Shown: piece by piece, positions 54,725 to 64,000 of the stretch
Position numbering within the stretch: the stretch's first letter is position 1
Layout of the letters: each line of letters starts with the position of its first letter
DNA from: Melioribacteraceae bacterium
GTDB lineage: Bacteria > Bacteroidota > Ignavibacteria > Ignavibacteriales > Melioribacteraceae
Direction: 5' to 3'
Length of the DNA stretch: 64,000 nucleotides
NCBI GenBank assembly: GCA_030584085.1
Contig: CP129490.1
Coordinates: 62,001-126,000, forward strand
The notes under the pieces: model-generated
Told to the model about the DNA's origin: nothing
Database searches by the model: none
The model's input: only the letters and a program-made list of their open reading frames with translations
Position numbers and translations under genes: made by a program

Positions 54725-57700
54725 ATGTCAAAATTAGTTAAAGCTCCCCTTGACCAACTAAAAGATTTCCTCAACAAACTTTTTCAATTTGAAAGCCAGG
54801 ACTTAGACTTCGGGGTCTACAAAATTCTGCATTATAAGAGGAAAGAGATAAAGAAATTTATCGATGAACTGCTTGTCGATAAAGTAAAGGAAGAATTAAC
54901 AATTTTGACCGAAGAGGAAGTCAAAAAAGCAAAAAAAGAACTGAAAGAGTTAGAAGAAAATTCGGTTATAAAAGAATGGCTGAAAGCAAAAAAGGAAAAG
55001 GATAAAGAAACTCTCGAATTTTTAGAGAAAAAGTTTGAAAAAGATATTGAACTATATAACGAAACTAAAGCTGCCGCCGAAAGCGCCGATGTATCTATTG
55101 AAACACAAAACCAAATTTACAATCATCTTACTTTGTTCTTTTCACGGTATTACGATAAAGGCGATTTTATAAGCAAACGCCGGTTCGGAAAAAATGAAAA
55201 ATATGTTGTGCCTTATAACGGTGAGGAAACGCATTTCTATTGGGCTAATCACGATCAATACTATATAAAATCATCGGAGCATTTTCAGAAGTATTCGTTT
55301 ACAAGTCCAAAGCCGAGCGACCCCCTTAAAGTACATTTCAAACTTACCGAGGCACAGGTTGAGCAGGGTAACGTTAAAGAGGATGAAAACAAGTATTTCG
55401 TTCTTTCGGAAAAAGAGCCGGAGTTGGAAAATAACGAGCTTTCAATTTTCTTTGAGTACCGTGCTTTAACCGAAGACGAAAAGAAAGAAGTCGGCACACA
55501 GAATAAGCAGGAAAAATTGAACGAATCTGCATCTGTAAAACTGCAGAAAAAGTTAAGTAAAAAACCGGCTGCAGCGTTTTTGTGGGAAAAGAAAGATGAT
55601 GAAACCTACCTGCTCAAAAAGCTGAATCACTACACACGTAAGAACAACTACGATTTTTTCATTCACAAAAACCTCAAAGGTTTTTTGGGGAGAGAACTCG
55701 ACTTTTATATTAAAAGCGAATTGATAAATGTAGACGACCTTTACGTTCAGGAAACAGAAACTCATTTCAGCAGGGTTAAGCATAATTTGAAGTCGATAAA
55801 AGTTTTTAAAAATGTTGCCGATACGATTATAGAATTCCTCGCACAGATTGAAGACTTCCAAAAGAAACTTTGGGAAAAGAAAAAGTTTGTTCTCTCTACC
55901 GAATGGATAATTACAATTGATAAACTTACCGGCTGGCTTGGTGAAAAAGAAGCCGAACCAATATTAAAAGAAGTACTTAAAAACAAAATCCAACTTGAAG
56001 AATGGAAAGAGCTGTTTGGTGAAGAGATTTTTGAGGATTGGAAGAAATTAAAAATTGATAATCTTTACACAATTGCCGAACAGGGGGAACTTGGTAAAGA
56101 CGATAGCGAAGAAAAAGTCTGGAAAAAACTTCCGGTTGACACAGTACATTTTGATGATGACTTTAAGTGGAACTTGCTAAACAAACTCTCCGATAAAATA
56201 GACATTGAAGAAAACTCGGACGGACTCGTTATTCATTCGGATAATTTTTACGGGTTGAAGTTACTCTATGATAAGTACAATTCTAGAATAAAAAGTATCT
56301 ATTTAGACCCACCGTATAATACATCTGCAAGCGAAATTAATTATAAGAATGGATTCAAAGATTCAAGTTGGTGTTCATTAATTGAAAATAGAATTGAAGT
56401 TGGCAAATTATTAGGAGCTGAAGATGGAATGCATTGTATCACCATAGATGATGTCGAACTTAAAAATCTAAAGCAAATTTTAGAAGAGCAGTTTAGTAAA
56501 GATCTTATTCACGCTACTGTTGTAATACGAAATAATCCCTCCGGACGATCAACAGTAACAGGTTTTTCGATTAATCATGAATATGCATTATTTGTCTCCA
56601 ATACTGATAAAGTAAAAGAAGTTGGTAAATTACCTCATACTGAAGAGCAAAAGAAAAGATACACTGAGAGAGATAAAAATGGTAAAATGTTTGAATGGGA
56701 AAACTTAAGAAGAAATGGCCCTGAATCAAACCGAGAGGATCGCCCCAAACAATACTTCCCGATACTTTTAAAGAATGATAACAAAATAGCACTTCCTAAA
56801 ATGGAATGGAATGAAACTAAAGAAATTTGGGAAATTACTACAAAACAAACTGATAAAGAAAAATTGATATATCCATTACATCCAAATGGAAAGGAAAAAG
56901 TTTGGAGATATAGCCATGATAATATTGAAAATGAACCTGATAGATTTAAATGGGAAATAGTGAATGATAGAGTAGAAATTTATCGTAAAAAATATTTAAA
57001 CGAAGAAGGATTACTACCTAGAACTTAGTGGGATAAGCCAGAATATTCAGCGAGAGATAACGGTACGAGAGATTTAGGAAATCAATTTAATAATTCAAAG
57101 ATTTTTGATTTTCCTAAAGCGGTTGGAGCTGTTGTAGATTGTATGAAAGTTGCAAAAACTAAGCAAAATGATATTGTATTGGATTATTTTCCTGGATCTG
57201 GAACTACCTTTATGGCTACCCAGGAACTAAATCGAGAAGATAAAGGTTTTAGAAAAACTATTTTAATTGAACAAGGGGGTTATGTATATGAGCTAATCCT
57301 TCCCCGCATCAAAAAAATAGCATACACATTCGACTGGAAAGAGGGGAAACCGAAAAACGGAAGTATGAACGGATTGGGAGTTTTCCTTAAATACCAAAAA
57401 CTTGAGCAGTACGAGGAATCATTAGAAAACATTTCATTCAACTTAAGTGAAGACGCACAGCAGAAAGCGCTTGAGTTTGAAGAGTACATTCCAAAGTACT
57501 TTTTAGAGTTTGAGACTAAAAACAGCCGTACGCTCGTCAACACCGAAGCGATGGAAAATCCTTGGGATTACAGATTAAAAGTATGGGACGGTTACACATA
57601 CGATACACAAAAAGCCGTTGATTTGGTAGATACGTTTAATTACTTAATCGGTCTGCACGTTCAAAAATACATAACTAAAGATATTGACGGAAAGAGATAT

Positions 57701-57916
57701 CAATTTGTTTACGGCAATAACAATTCAAACAAAAAGATACTTGTAGTTTGGCGCAGCATAAAAGAATGGCAGAAAGAAGATTATGAAAAAGACAGGGAAA
57801 CACTTAAAGAAGAATTAAGAAATTACGAATATGATCTGCTTTATATAAACGGGCAGGCGCATTGGGAAGGTTATCAGCCCGTGGAGCAGGTGTTTAAGAG
57901 TAAGATGGTATCATAA
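54725..57916 (+). pseudogene. Type III-like DNA methyltransferase (Mod) with an in-frame amber codon
   Basis: The frame runs 1063 codons apart from one TAG at 57026-57028 (codon 768). Before it lies a Lys/Glu-rich region of about 500 residues and the catalytic motif DPPYNT (Asp528); after it the S-adenosylmethionine motif DYFPGSGTT (820-828) and a C-terminal domain. DPPY before the glycine-rich motif is the beta-class order of type III Mod proteins. Around the stop the reading is LPRT-stop-WDKPEYSA, where homologues typically continue; TTG to TAG is one change. The stop separates the two catalytic motifs, so ordinary translation gives no active enzyme. The central part is more AT-rich than both ends. 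Confidence 0.85.
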
Positions 57917-58024
57917 ACCGATGAATCGGTTGAATGTATGTGGGGCTGTATTATTAACCAACGGCTTAAGCCGTTGGTTAGCGAGAAGGTAAAGTTTACT
58001 TAGAACCGTTTTAACGGTTTCTAA
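57916..58024. repeat. Three palindromes after mod (REP-like unit)
   Basis: AACCGAT-GA-ATCGGTT (57916-57931), a perfect 26-bp palindrome opening TAACCAACGGCTT (57955-57980) and AACCGTT-TT-AACGGTT (58004-58019) lie in a row between mod and the DUF559 unit. The first overlaps the last base of the mod stop codon. Confidence 0.78.
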
Positions 58025-58035
58025 ATTGTTTATTG

Positions 58036-58095
58036 AACTCAACCCCCTAGCCCCCTTCTCTTGGTAAGAGAAGGGGGAATAAAGGGGGATGAGTT
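58036..58095. repeat. Nested palindromic repeat, left copy of the DUF559 unit
   Basis: AACTCA...TGAGTT encloses CCCCCT...AGGGGG, which encloses CCCCCTTCTCTT...AAGAGAAGGGGG, so the whole 60 bases fold as one bulged hairpin. It ends 20 bases before the DUF559 start codon. A close copy begins at 61819. Confidence 0.88.
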
Positions 58096-58115
58096 ATATT
58101 CATAAAATAATTTTT

Positions 58116-58502
58116 ATGAGTTTAAATAAAAAAAGAGAACTGACGGAAATTGCAAAGTTAATCTGTTGTGATCTAAGAAAAAATTCTACTGAAGCAGAAA
58201 AGATTCTATGGAATAAATTAAGAAACCGAAAACTAGACGGTAAAAAGTTTTTACGACAGCATCCCATATTTTATGATTTAAAGGGGAGGGAATCATTTTT
58301 TGTAGCTGACTTTTATTGTTTTGAAGAGAAAATGATAATTGAGCTTGACGGTCATTATCATAAATATAGATTAAGAGAAGATGAAGAAAGAACGGAGATA
58401 TTGAATTTGCTTGGACTGAAAGTGATACGTTTTTCTAATGAAGATGTGTTAAACAATATAGATAATGTTCTGAAGTTGATTGAAGAAAATTGTAACATGT
58501 AG
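58116..58502 (+). CDS. DUF559 (Vsr-like nuclease fold) protein in a repeat-flanked unit
   Basis: The 128-residue DUF559-domain protein belongs to the PD-(D/E)xK-like endonuclease group related to Vsr. NSTEAEKILWNKLRNRKLDG, VADFYCFEEKMIIELDGHYH and GLKVIRFSNEDV are the family motifs, with Asp and Glu-x-Asp-Gly-x-His as likely catalytic residues. I start it at the ATG at 58116 (MSLNKKREL) because the related remnant at 61926 aligns from there; the ATG at 58089 lies in the flanking repeat. It interrupts the mod-res order. Its role is unknown; it may be carried as, or help move, a small mobile unit. Confidence 0.82.
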   Translation: MSLNKKRELTEIAKLICCDLRKNSTEAEKILWNKLRNRKLDGKKFLRQHPIFYDLKGRESFFVADFYCFEEKMIIELDGHYHKYRLREDEERTEILNLLGLKVIRFSNEDVLNNIDNVLKLIEENCNM

Positions 58503-58510
58503 AAACTTAT

Positions 58511-58593
58511 GAACTCATCCCCCAGCCCCTTCTCTTGAAAAGAGAAGGGGGGAAAGTCCCTCTCTTTTTAAGAGAGGGATTTAGGGTGAGTTC
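58511..58593. repeat. Nested palindromic repeat, right copy of the DUF559 unit
   Basis: GAACTCATCCCCC at the left pairs loosely with GGGTGAGTTC at the right, enclosing two hairpins (CCCCTTCTCTT/AAGAGAAGGGG and TCCCTCTCTT/AAGAGAGGGA). It starts eight bases after the DUF559 stop and ends 23 bases before res. Confidence 0.85.
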
Positions 58594-58616
58594 AAAAATC
58601 AAATACAACCAAGACT

Positions 58617-61600
58617 ATGCAGCTAACAAAACACTTAGTTTTATTCAGATACATACTAAAGCAATTCGGTTATGATGATTTTGAAACTCTCCGGGAAGAG
58701 TTCAATAATATTCAAACCGGGTATGATTCAGCCGGCAGAAGTTCATTTGCCGGAGTGCTTGGATGGAAACCAATTAGAATACCGCAAGAAACTTTATTTC
58801 GCTACGATGAATCAATTAGAACTTATGAAGAAAGACTGAAAACAAATCGTGCCGAACCGAAACTTACATTTAAGTATTTTCAATGGTTTGCACTTCTTTT
58901 TACAGAATATTATTTCGATAGACTAACTACCGATACAAATCAACTTATTACCGATCTGAACAACTTTAAAAATACTTATGATGATTACTCTGCGATTGAA
59001 AATTACAATGAAAACGATCTAAAAAAACTTGCTTTTTGGATGGCGACAGGAAGCGGCAAGACTTTAATAATGCACTGCAATTATTGGCAGATAAGAAAGT
59101 ACTTCAAAGATTGGGAAAATATAATTCTCATTACTCCGAATGAAGGAATGAGTCAGCAGCATTACGAAAGTTTTACCGCAAGCGGAATTGATTCGAAAAT
59201 ATATTCCGGCAGCGAAGAAAGTTTGAAGACTAAAGAAGGTGAGATATTAATTATTGAGATAACAAAGTTAGTTAAAGAAAAAGAGGGAGAAGGCGTAAGT
59301 GTTGATGTTGACTATTTTGCAGAGACCAAAAATTTAGTCTTTATAGATGAAGGGCATAAAGGGCAGCGTTCGGAAGAAAAGAAATGGAAATCTTTACGCG
59401 AACATATAACGAGAAGCAATGATTCTTATACTTTTGAATATTCCGCAACATTCGGACAAATAATTACTTCGCGCACCAATGAGTTACTCCAAGAATACGG
59501 GCGATCAATTATTTTTGATTATTCATACAGACATTTTTACGCTGACGGTTACGGGAAAGATTTTGCGGTTTTTAACATTGAAGCCGAAGAGGAATACAAC
59601 GATGAACAGATCGATCTGCTGCTTACTGCCGGTTTGCTTACCTACTATGAGCAAGTAATTCTATTTGAAAAGTTTGAAAGTGAAATACGACAGTATGAAA
59701 TTGAAAAACCGCTTTGGATATTTGTCGGAAGTAAGGTTATAGGAAACGGTTCATCAACACTAACTCAAACCGATAAGAAAAACATTTCCGATGTAACACG
59801 TGTAATTAAATTCTTACAAAATATTTTGTCTTCACCAAAATTGCTGCAGCAAAATGTGGATAAGATTTTATCCGGTAGTTCGGGGTTAATGAATTCCGAT
59901 GGTGTAGATATATTCGAAGACAGGTTAAGATACTTGAAAGAAAATAGACCTTCTATTGATGATGTGTTATCGAAATTATTTAACGGCAGCGGACAAATTG
60001 AAGCTTATCAAATAAAAAACGCTGAAGGTGAAATAGGGTTAAAAACTAAAACGAGTGATAAATATTTTGCTGTTATTAATATCGGTGATGTTGCGAAGTA
60101 TTCCAAGAAACTTGAAGAAGACACCGATGGCAAACTTGTAATACAAGAGGATAATTTTACATCGTCGCTCTTTTATAATTTATCGGAAACGGATTCAACT
60201 GTTAATTTATTAATCGGATCGAAGAAGTTTATTGAAGGTTGGAATTCCTGGCGGGTTTCTTGTATGGGACTGCTCAATATGGGAAAAGGTGAGGGCGCCC
60301 AGATAATTCAATTGTTCGGAAGAGGGGTTCGCTTAAAAGGGAAAGAACTTTCTCTAAAAAGAGAAAATGAATTATCCGGTTACCCGGTTAGAGCGTTACA
60401 GACAATTTCGATATTTGGTTTGAATGCTTCGTATATGAACAACTTCTTGACTAATATAGAAAAGGAAACACCGGAATATAAAGAGTACCCTGTTGAGATA
60501 AGGTTTAATTACGAAGGTAAATGGGCAAATAAGATTGTTACTTTTAAAAAAGATGATAACCATAACTTCAAAGAATATTTGGTTGTACTGGATTACAACG
60601 AAGAAATCGCAAAGCGTGTAACGATTGATTTAAGAAATAGAGTTATGGCTGCCGTAAGCGGTTTCAACAATCAAATTGCCGAAAATATTGAGGAATACTC
60701 AGGCAGTTTATTGAAAGAATTCTATGATTTCATCGATTTGGAAAACCTATTAACCGAGATAAAAAACTATACTCTTATTAGAGGTTATACAAATTTAGTA
60801 ATTACAAAGGAAGCCGTTGTTGAAATACTGTTGAAACTTAGACCTGAATCGATTCTTTGCGGTAAAGATCAATTTACTATAAAAGATGCAATAGAAGGAA
60901 AAATACAACGTGTGGCAGAGGCGGCATTAAAAGATTATGTGCAGAAATTTTATTCTGATAAAGAAAAAGACAGCCTAACAAGAAATCTTAGTATTGATCT
61001 TATTAATTATGATTCATATCGAGATATTTTTCCTACCGACAAAAGAATGATTATCAAAGCCCCAAAAGAGCACCGAAGGATAGTAGATCAACTAATTAAA
61101 GACATGAATCAATTTTATGAAAATGACTTAAATGAAATTCCAACAATTCATTTTGATAAACATTTATACTCACCTATAGCTACATTCCGGAAAGGAGAAA
61201 TTTATCAGCAAATTAAAACAATCCCGGTTAAACTTAATGCAGGTGAAACAAAATTTGTAAAACAAATAAGAGACTTTATTCGAGACAACTCCAAAAAATT
61301 AACAGGGATTGAAATATTTTTATTGAGGAACTTATCGCAGCGAGGAGTTGGTTTCTTTTTGGAAAGTTCCTCGTTTTTCCCCGATTTTATTTTATGGGTA
61401 GTGAAAGATAAAAAGCAGTATATCTATTTCTTAGATCCGAAAGGAATAAGAATGATGACGAATTTTAATCACCCGAAGGTTTTATTCTGCACAAAACAAG
61501 TGAAGGAAATCAACGAATCTCTGAAAGAAAAAATAGCAAAAGAGAAGAAAGGACTTGAAATAGAGCTCTCCGCATTTATTTTATCGGTTACCAAATACAA

Positions 61601-61727
61601 TGATATTAAAGAGAACTGGGGTTCTGAGAGAACATCAAAAGAAGACTTCACGCGGAACAATATTTTATTTGTTGATGATAATAAAGCATACTTGCAGCAA
61701 TTGTTTGATGAGTTTGTAGAAAATTAA
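58617..61727 (+). CDS. Type III-like restriction endonuclease subunit (Res), helicase-nuclease
   Basis: The 1036-residue superfamily 2 enzyme has Walker A ATGSGKT (about 143-149), DEGH box (244-247), SATFG motif III and QLFGRGVRLKG motif VI. The C-terminus carries a PD-(D/E)xK-type nuclease, FFPDFILW...FLDPKG. Such Res subunits need Mod for target recognition and cut DNA with ATP-driven movement. The frame is intact although mod is interrupted. The usual tight mod-res operon is split by about 700 bases of repeats and the DUF559 unit, so its expression may depend on a promoter in that insert. Confidence 0.9.
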   Translation: MQLTKHLVLFRYILKQFGYDDFETLREEFNNIQTGYDSAGRSSFAGVLGWKPIRIPQETLFRYDESIRTYEERLKTNRAEPKLTFKYFQWFALLFTEYYFDRLTTDTNQLITDLNNFKNTYDDYSAIENYNENDLKKLAFWMATGSGKTLIMHCNYWQIRKYFKDWENIILITPNEGMSQQHYESFTASGIDSKIYSGSEESLKTKEGEILIIEITKLVKEKEGEGVSVDVDYFAETKNLVFIDEGHKGQRSEEKKWKSLREHITRSNDSYTFEYSATFGQIITSRTNELLQEYGRSIIFDYSYRHFYADGYGKDFAVFNIEAEEEYNDEQIDLLLTAGLLTYYEQVILFEKFESEIRQYEIEKPLWIFVGSKVIGNGSSTLTQTDKKNISDVTRVIKFLQNILSSPKLLQQNVDKILSGSSGLMNSDGVDIFEDRLRYLKENRPSIDDVLSKLFNGSGQIEAYQIKNAEGEIGLKTKTSDKYFAVINIGDVAKYSKKLEEDTDGKLVIQEDNFTSSLFYNLSETDSTVNLLIGSKKFIEGWNSWRVSCMGLLNMGKGEGAQIIQLFGRGVRLKGKELSLKRENELSGYPVRALQTISIFGLNASYMNNFLTNIEKETPEYKEYPVEIRFNYEGKWANKIVTFKKDDNHNFKEYLVVLDYNEEIAKRVTIDLRNRVMAAVSGFNNQIAENIEEYSGSLLKEFYDFIDLENLLTEIKNYTLIRGYTNLVITKEAVVEILLKLRPESILCGKDQFTIKDAIEGKIQRVAEAALKDYVQKFYSDKEKDSLTRNLSIDLINYDSYRDIFPTDKRMIIKAPKEHRRIVDQLIKDMNQFYENDLNEIPTIHFDKHLYSPIATFRKGEIYQQIKTIPVKLNAGETKFVKQIRDFIRDNSKKLTGIEIFLLRNLSQRGVGFFLESSSFFPDFILWVVKDKKQYIYFLDPKGIRMMTNFNHPKVLFCTKQVKEINESLKEKIAKEKKGLEIELSAFILSVTKYNDIKENWGSERTSKEDFTRNNILFVDDNKAYLQQLFDEFVEN

Positions 61728-61818
61728 TTGCTACTAGCAGAGACTGTGAAATAAGAAGTAGAGATTAAATGCGGGTAGAAATAATTACTATTCGCAATTA
61801 TGTTTAGGATGTCGAAAT

Positions 61819-61900
61819 AAACTCAACCCCCTAGCCCCCTTCCCCGCCTGTCGTCGGGCAAGTCTTGGAAAGAGAAGGGGGAATAAAAGGAGGATGAGTT
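61819..61900. repeat. Third copy of the nested palindromic repeat
   Basis: It begins with the same AACTCAACCCCCTAGCCCCC as the copy at 58036 and ends GGATGAGTT, but has an internal insert with GCCTGTCGTCGGGC. It lies 91 bases after the res stop and just before a decayed DUF559 gene, repeating the layout of the intact unit. Confidence 0.85.
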
Positions 61901-61925
61901 GGTTTAAAAAACATAAAATAGTTAT

Positions 61926-62050
61926 ATGAGTTTAACTTACAAAGAGAAATAAGTGAATTAGCAAAACAAGTATGTCGTGAATTAAGAAAGAATTCTACTG
62001 AAGCAGAAAATATATAATGGGAGAGACTTAGGGACAGAAAAATGGGTGGT
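61926..62050 (+). pseudogene. Remnant of a second DUF559 gene
   Basis: After the repeat comes CATAAAATA...ATGAGTTTAA as in the intact unit. With one frameshift near 61938 the bases read REISELAKQVCRELRKNSTEAENI-stop-WERLRDRKMG, against RELTEIAKLICCDLRKNSTEAEKILWNKLRNRKLDG in the intact copy. The rest of the gene and any right-hand repeat are gone. It is a clear relic, diverged from its neighbour rather than a recent duplicate. Confidence 0.85.
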
Positions 62051-62079
62051 TATTGCAAATAGTATAATGAATTATAAAT

Positions 62080-62131
62080 GAAAAAAGTATGTTTCTTTTA
62101 CAGCAATTTAATACTGAAGAGAAACATACTT
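62080..62131 (-). terminator. Rho-independent terminator of the chemotaxis receptor gene
   Basis: On the minus strand AAGTATGTTTCT pairs with AGAAACATACTT across a loop of about 22 bases and is followed by TTTTCATTT. It begins six bases after the receptor stop codon. Confidence 0.75.
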
Positions 62132-62137
62132 AATTTT

Positions 62138-64000
62138 TTAAACTACTTGTTCAGATTTAATAGCGACAAAATTCTTTTCACTTTTGTTCAAACCATGAGT
62201 TTCGTTTTCATCGATCTTAAAATTATCTATTAGTTCGTTAAGGTTGTTTGACATATTGTTCAATGATGCGACAAAGTTTGTAATCTTTTCAAATTGACTA
62301 TTCATCTCTTCTGTTGCCGAGGCTACTTCCAAAACGCTTGTGTTATTATCCTTACTCACATAAGCAATACTCTGGAGATTCTTTTCAATAGAATCTGAGT
62401 TTTGAACTAATTGAACTGTGGAAGCGGAATATTCTTCAACTACGGCAGAAACATTCTCGGTATTTTCAACTAGCTCTATAGAAGATTTAGAAAGAATCTG
62501 GCAATCATCCTGAATCAATTTCATCTTTATACTTAAGTTTTGCATAACATCGTTAATTGAGAAGAATGCTTTTCCGGCATCTTCAGCTAAGATAACTCCT
62601 TTCTCCACTTCTTTATGTCCTTGGTTCATCGCGGTAAATGCTTCGTCAATAGTTTTTTGAATATCTTTTATTAACTCTCCGATTTCCTTAGTTGCTTTAG
62701 AAGACTTCTCCGCTAATTTGAAAACTTCATCGGCGACCACGGCAAAGCCTCTTCCATGCTCACCGGCGCGGGCAGCTTCAATTGCAGCATTTAAGGCAAG
62801 CAGATTTGTTTGAGAAGCTATCTCTTCTATAGTTTCGATTATTAATCCAATTTGTTCGGAGTGTTCGCTCATCTTTTTAACTTTCTCAGTAGAATAATCT
62901 ACTTTCTCTTTTATGTTATTCATACCGGTAATTGTTTCTTTTATAGTTGTAACACCGTTAAGAGAAACGGTTTTACCTTCATCGGATTTTTCATAACCTT
63001 CTTGTACATTTTTATTTACTACCCGAACGATACTTTCCATTTCACCGACAAGCTTGTTTGATGTATTGATTGAATTGGCTTGATCTTTAGCTCCCTCGGC
63101 TATTCCGTTTATGCCGGAGGACATTTGATCGACCGAATTATTAACAAGCAAAATATCTTCGTTCTGTTTGCCGATTCCTATTGTTAATCTGTTTACGGCT
63201 TCAGCTATATGATCGGAAGCTATTTTTGTTTGCTCGGAAATGATCTTCAGTTGACCCGATCCAGTGTTGACTTCGTGAACGTTTATTCTTGTTTTCTCAA
63301 CTAACTTTCTAAGATTGCTCATAGTCTTTTTGAATGAATCACTTGATTCCTGTAATTGGGAAACCATCATATTGTATGCGTTTTCTATCTTGCTTTCATT
63401 ACCCTTTAAGTTGAGTTTGGAAGGTTCTGCAGTTACTTCAAAATTCACGGTCAAGTCTCCGTCAGATAATCTTTGAAGCGCGTTTTTTAAATCCTTAAGA
63501 TCATGTTCGGCAACAGAGCTGATACCTTTTAGTAAAAGATTATCAAGAGCGAATGTAGTTTTATGCAATCTGAACTGATAAACCACAATTCCGATAAAAC
63601 CAAACAAGAAGATTCCTATATGCAGTAATACAATAGAATATTTTTGACTGTTAGCGGCTGCAAAGAAACTTGAAGCCGGAAGCGTGACGGATATTCCTCC
63701 TCTTATTTCTCCAACTTTGTATCCTTGTTTTTCATGACATGTCATACAGCCTTGTTTAACTAGTAGAGGCTTCATGTATCTGAATACGGATTCGTTTTTA
63801 TTTTCAATCAGCTCAAAACTTTCTTCATTCCCTTCTTCAAAAGATTGTAAAGCTCTAGACTCCCATTCATCAGGTTTGTTTGCCGGTCTAATGGGATTAA
63901 GACTTGTGATATGAAAACCAGTTGCCCCTTCATCTTGGGCAACATTTGAGATTATTCTTGTCATAAACGCTGGATTGATTTTAGTCAACAGCTTTCCGTC
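62138..64000 (-). CDS. Methyl-accepting chemotaxis protein with haem-binding DUF3365 sensor, 5' part missing
   Basis: At least 620 residues, open to the right edge (the frame continues as DGKLL before the first TTG), so the N-terminus lies outside. A DUF3365/Tll0287-like sensor domain with a c-type haem motif CMTCH and RGGISVTLP is followed by a membrane segment ([19 protein letters not shown]), a HAMP-like region ([12 protein letters not shown]), and the signalling tip [20 protein letters not shown] and [13 protein letters not shown]. It probably steers movement by redox state or a haem ligand, which would suit a nitrite-respiring cell. A terminator follows. Confidence 0.93.
   Translation of the reverse strand, partial: DGKLLTKINPAFMTRIISNVAQDEGATGFHITSLNPIRPANKPDEWESRALQSFEEGNEESFELIENKNESVFRYMKPLLVKQGCMTCHEKQGYKVGEIRGGISVTLPASSFFAAANSQKYSIVLLHIGIFLFGFIGIVVYQFRLHKTTFALDNLLLKGISSVAEHDLKDLKNALQRLSDGDLTVNFEVTAEPSKLNLKGNESKIENAYNMMVSQLQESSDSFKKTMSNLRKLVEKTRINVHEVNTGSGQLKIISEQTKIASDHIAEAVNRLTIGIGKQNEDILLVNNSVDQMSSGINGIAEGAKDQANSINTSNKLVGEMESIVRVVNKNVQEGYEKSDEGKTVSLNGVTTIKETITGMNNIKEKVDYSTEKVKKMSEHSEQIGLIIETIEEIASQTNLLALNAAIEAARAGEHGRGFAVVADEVFKLAEKSSKATKEIGELIKDIQKTIDEAFTAMNQGHKEVEKGVILAEDAGKAFFSINDVMQNLSIKMKLIQDDCQILSKSSIELVENTENVSAVVEEYSASTVQLVQNSDSIEKNLQSIAYVSKDNNTSVLEVASATEEMNSQFEKITNFVASLNNMSNNLNELIDNFKIDENETHGLNKSEKNFVAIKSEQVV

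Noticed and set aside
57026-57028. Pyrrolysine at the amber codon
   Set aside because: No pyl genes or other reason for recoding are visible; homologues commonly have a hydrophobic residue here, so a mutation is simpler.
58089-58115. Upstream ATG for the DUF559 gene
   Set aside because: It lies in the palindromic repeat, and in the second copy the equivalent frame closes before the conserved protein begins.
54725-61727. BREX or DISARM locus
   Set aside because: The only components are a Mod-like methyltransferase and a Res-like helicase-nuclease; no PglZ, BrxC, DrmA or DrmB-like gene is present.

Overview
The window looks like chromosome from a member of the Ignavibacteria (Bacteroidota/Chlorobi group). 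The evidence is AT-rich DNA, several large exported proteins ending in a C-terminal sorting-type domain with the NYPNPFNP motif, two-component hybrid sensors with Y_Y_Y domains, an NrfHA-type nitrite reductase, a tricorn-type protease, and lamin-tail/CARDB surface proteins. This is inferred from gene content; there is no rRNA or other taxonomic marker in the window. No tRNA, rRNA or CRISPR array was seen.

Left part (1-16.7 kb), metabolism and housekeeping: the 3' part of priA; a PagL-like lipid A deacylase; a YIP1-family membrane protein; a tryptophanase; a small operon of a DUF4905-like protein with AmmeMemoRadiSam proteins A and B; a CNNM/CBS membrane protein; a tricorn protease; an M24 peptidase; a RelE-type toxin-antitoxin pair; a lipoprotein alpha-amylase; a stand-alone B12-binding protein with the CarH-type Wx9EH and ExHxxG motifs; and a sphingomyelin-synthase-like PAP2 protein.

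Middle (16.9-44.4 kb), surface and signalling: a secreted beta-helix protein with cohesin- and dockerin-like modules, an FG-GAP/ASPIC/PKD protein, and a 2370-residue lamin-tail/CARDB repeat protein. Between them lies a NarL-type response regulator with its hybrid sensor kinase, which is broken by a one-base frameshift. An OmpR-type regulator/kinase pair is divergent from a small acidic exported protein. A MATE/ANKH-like transporter, a Na/Pi cotransporter with an Ig-like N-terminus, an arylamine N-acetyltransferase, a CopD-like protein and a DUF488 protein complete the region.

Anaerobic nitrogen block (44.5-50.7 kb): a minus-strand group (ferredoxin, DUF438/hemerythrin/PAS, DUF1858) diverges from a plus-strand operon of a NapH-like polyferredoxin, NrfH and NrfA (ammonia-forming nitrite reductase). 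A perfect 8-6-8 inverted repeat sits just before the operon, and a strong terminator follows it.

Right part (50.7-62.1 kb), a defence-type accessory island: a two-gene unit of a QueC-like PP-loop enzyme with a full zinc-cysteine set, preceded by a partner whose protein begins Met-Gly, followed by an array of ten phased 11-bp repeats; and a type III-like restriction-modification locus. Its mod gene carries one in-frame amber codon. A repeat-flanked DUF559 nuclease-fold gene sits between mod and res, and a decayed second copy with the same flanking repeat lies after res. The QueC-like pair resembles the core of Qat-type defence without QatA or QatD and is the best candidate here for an undescribed system. 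The window ends inside a methyl-accepting chemotaxis protein with a haem-binding CxxCH sensor domain.
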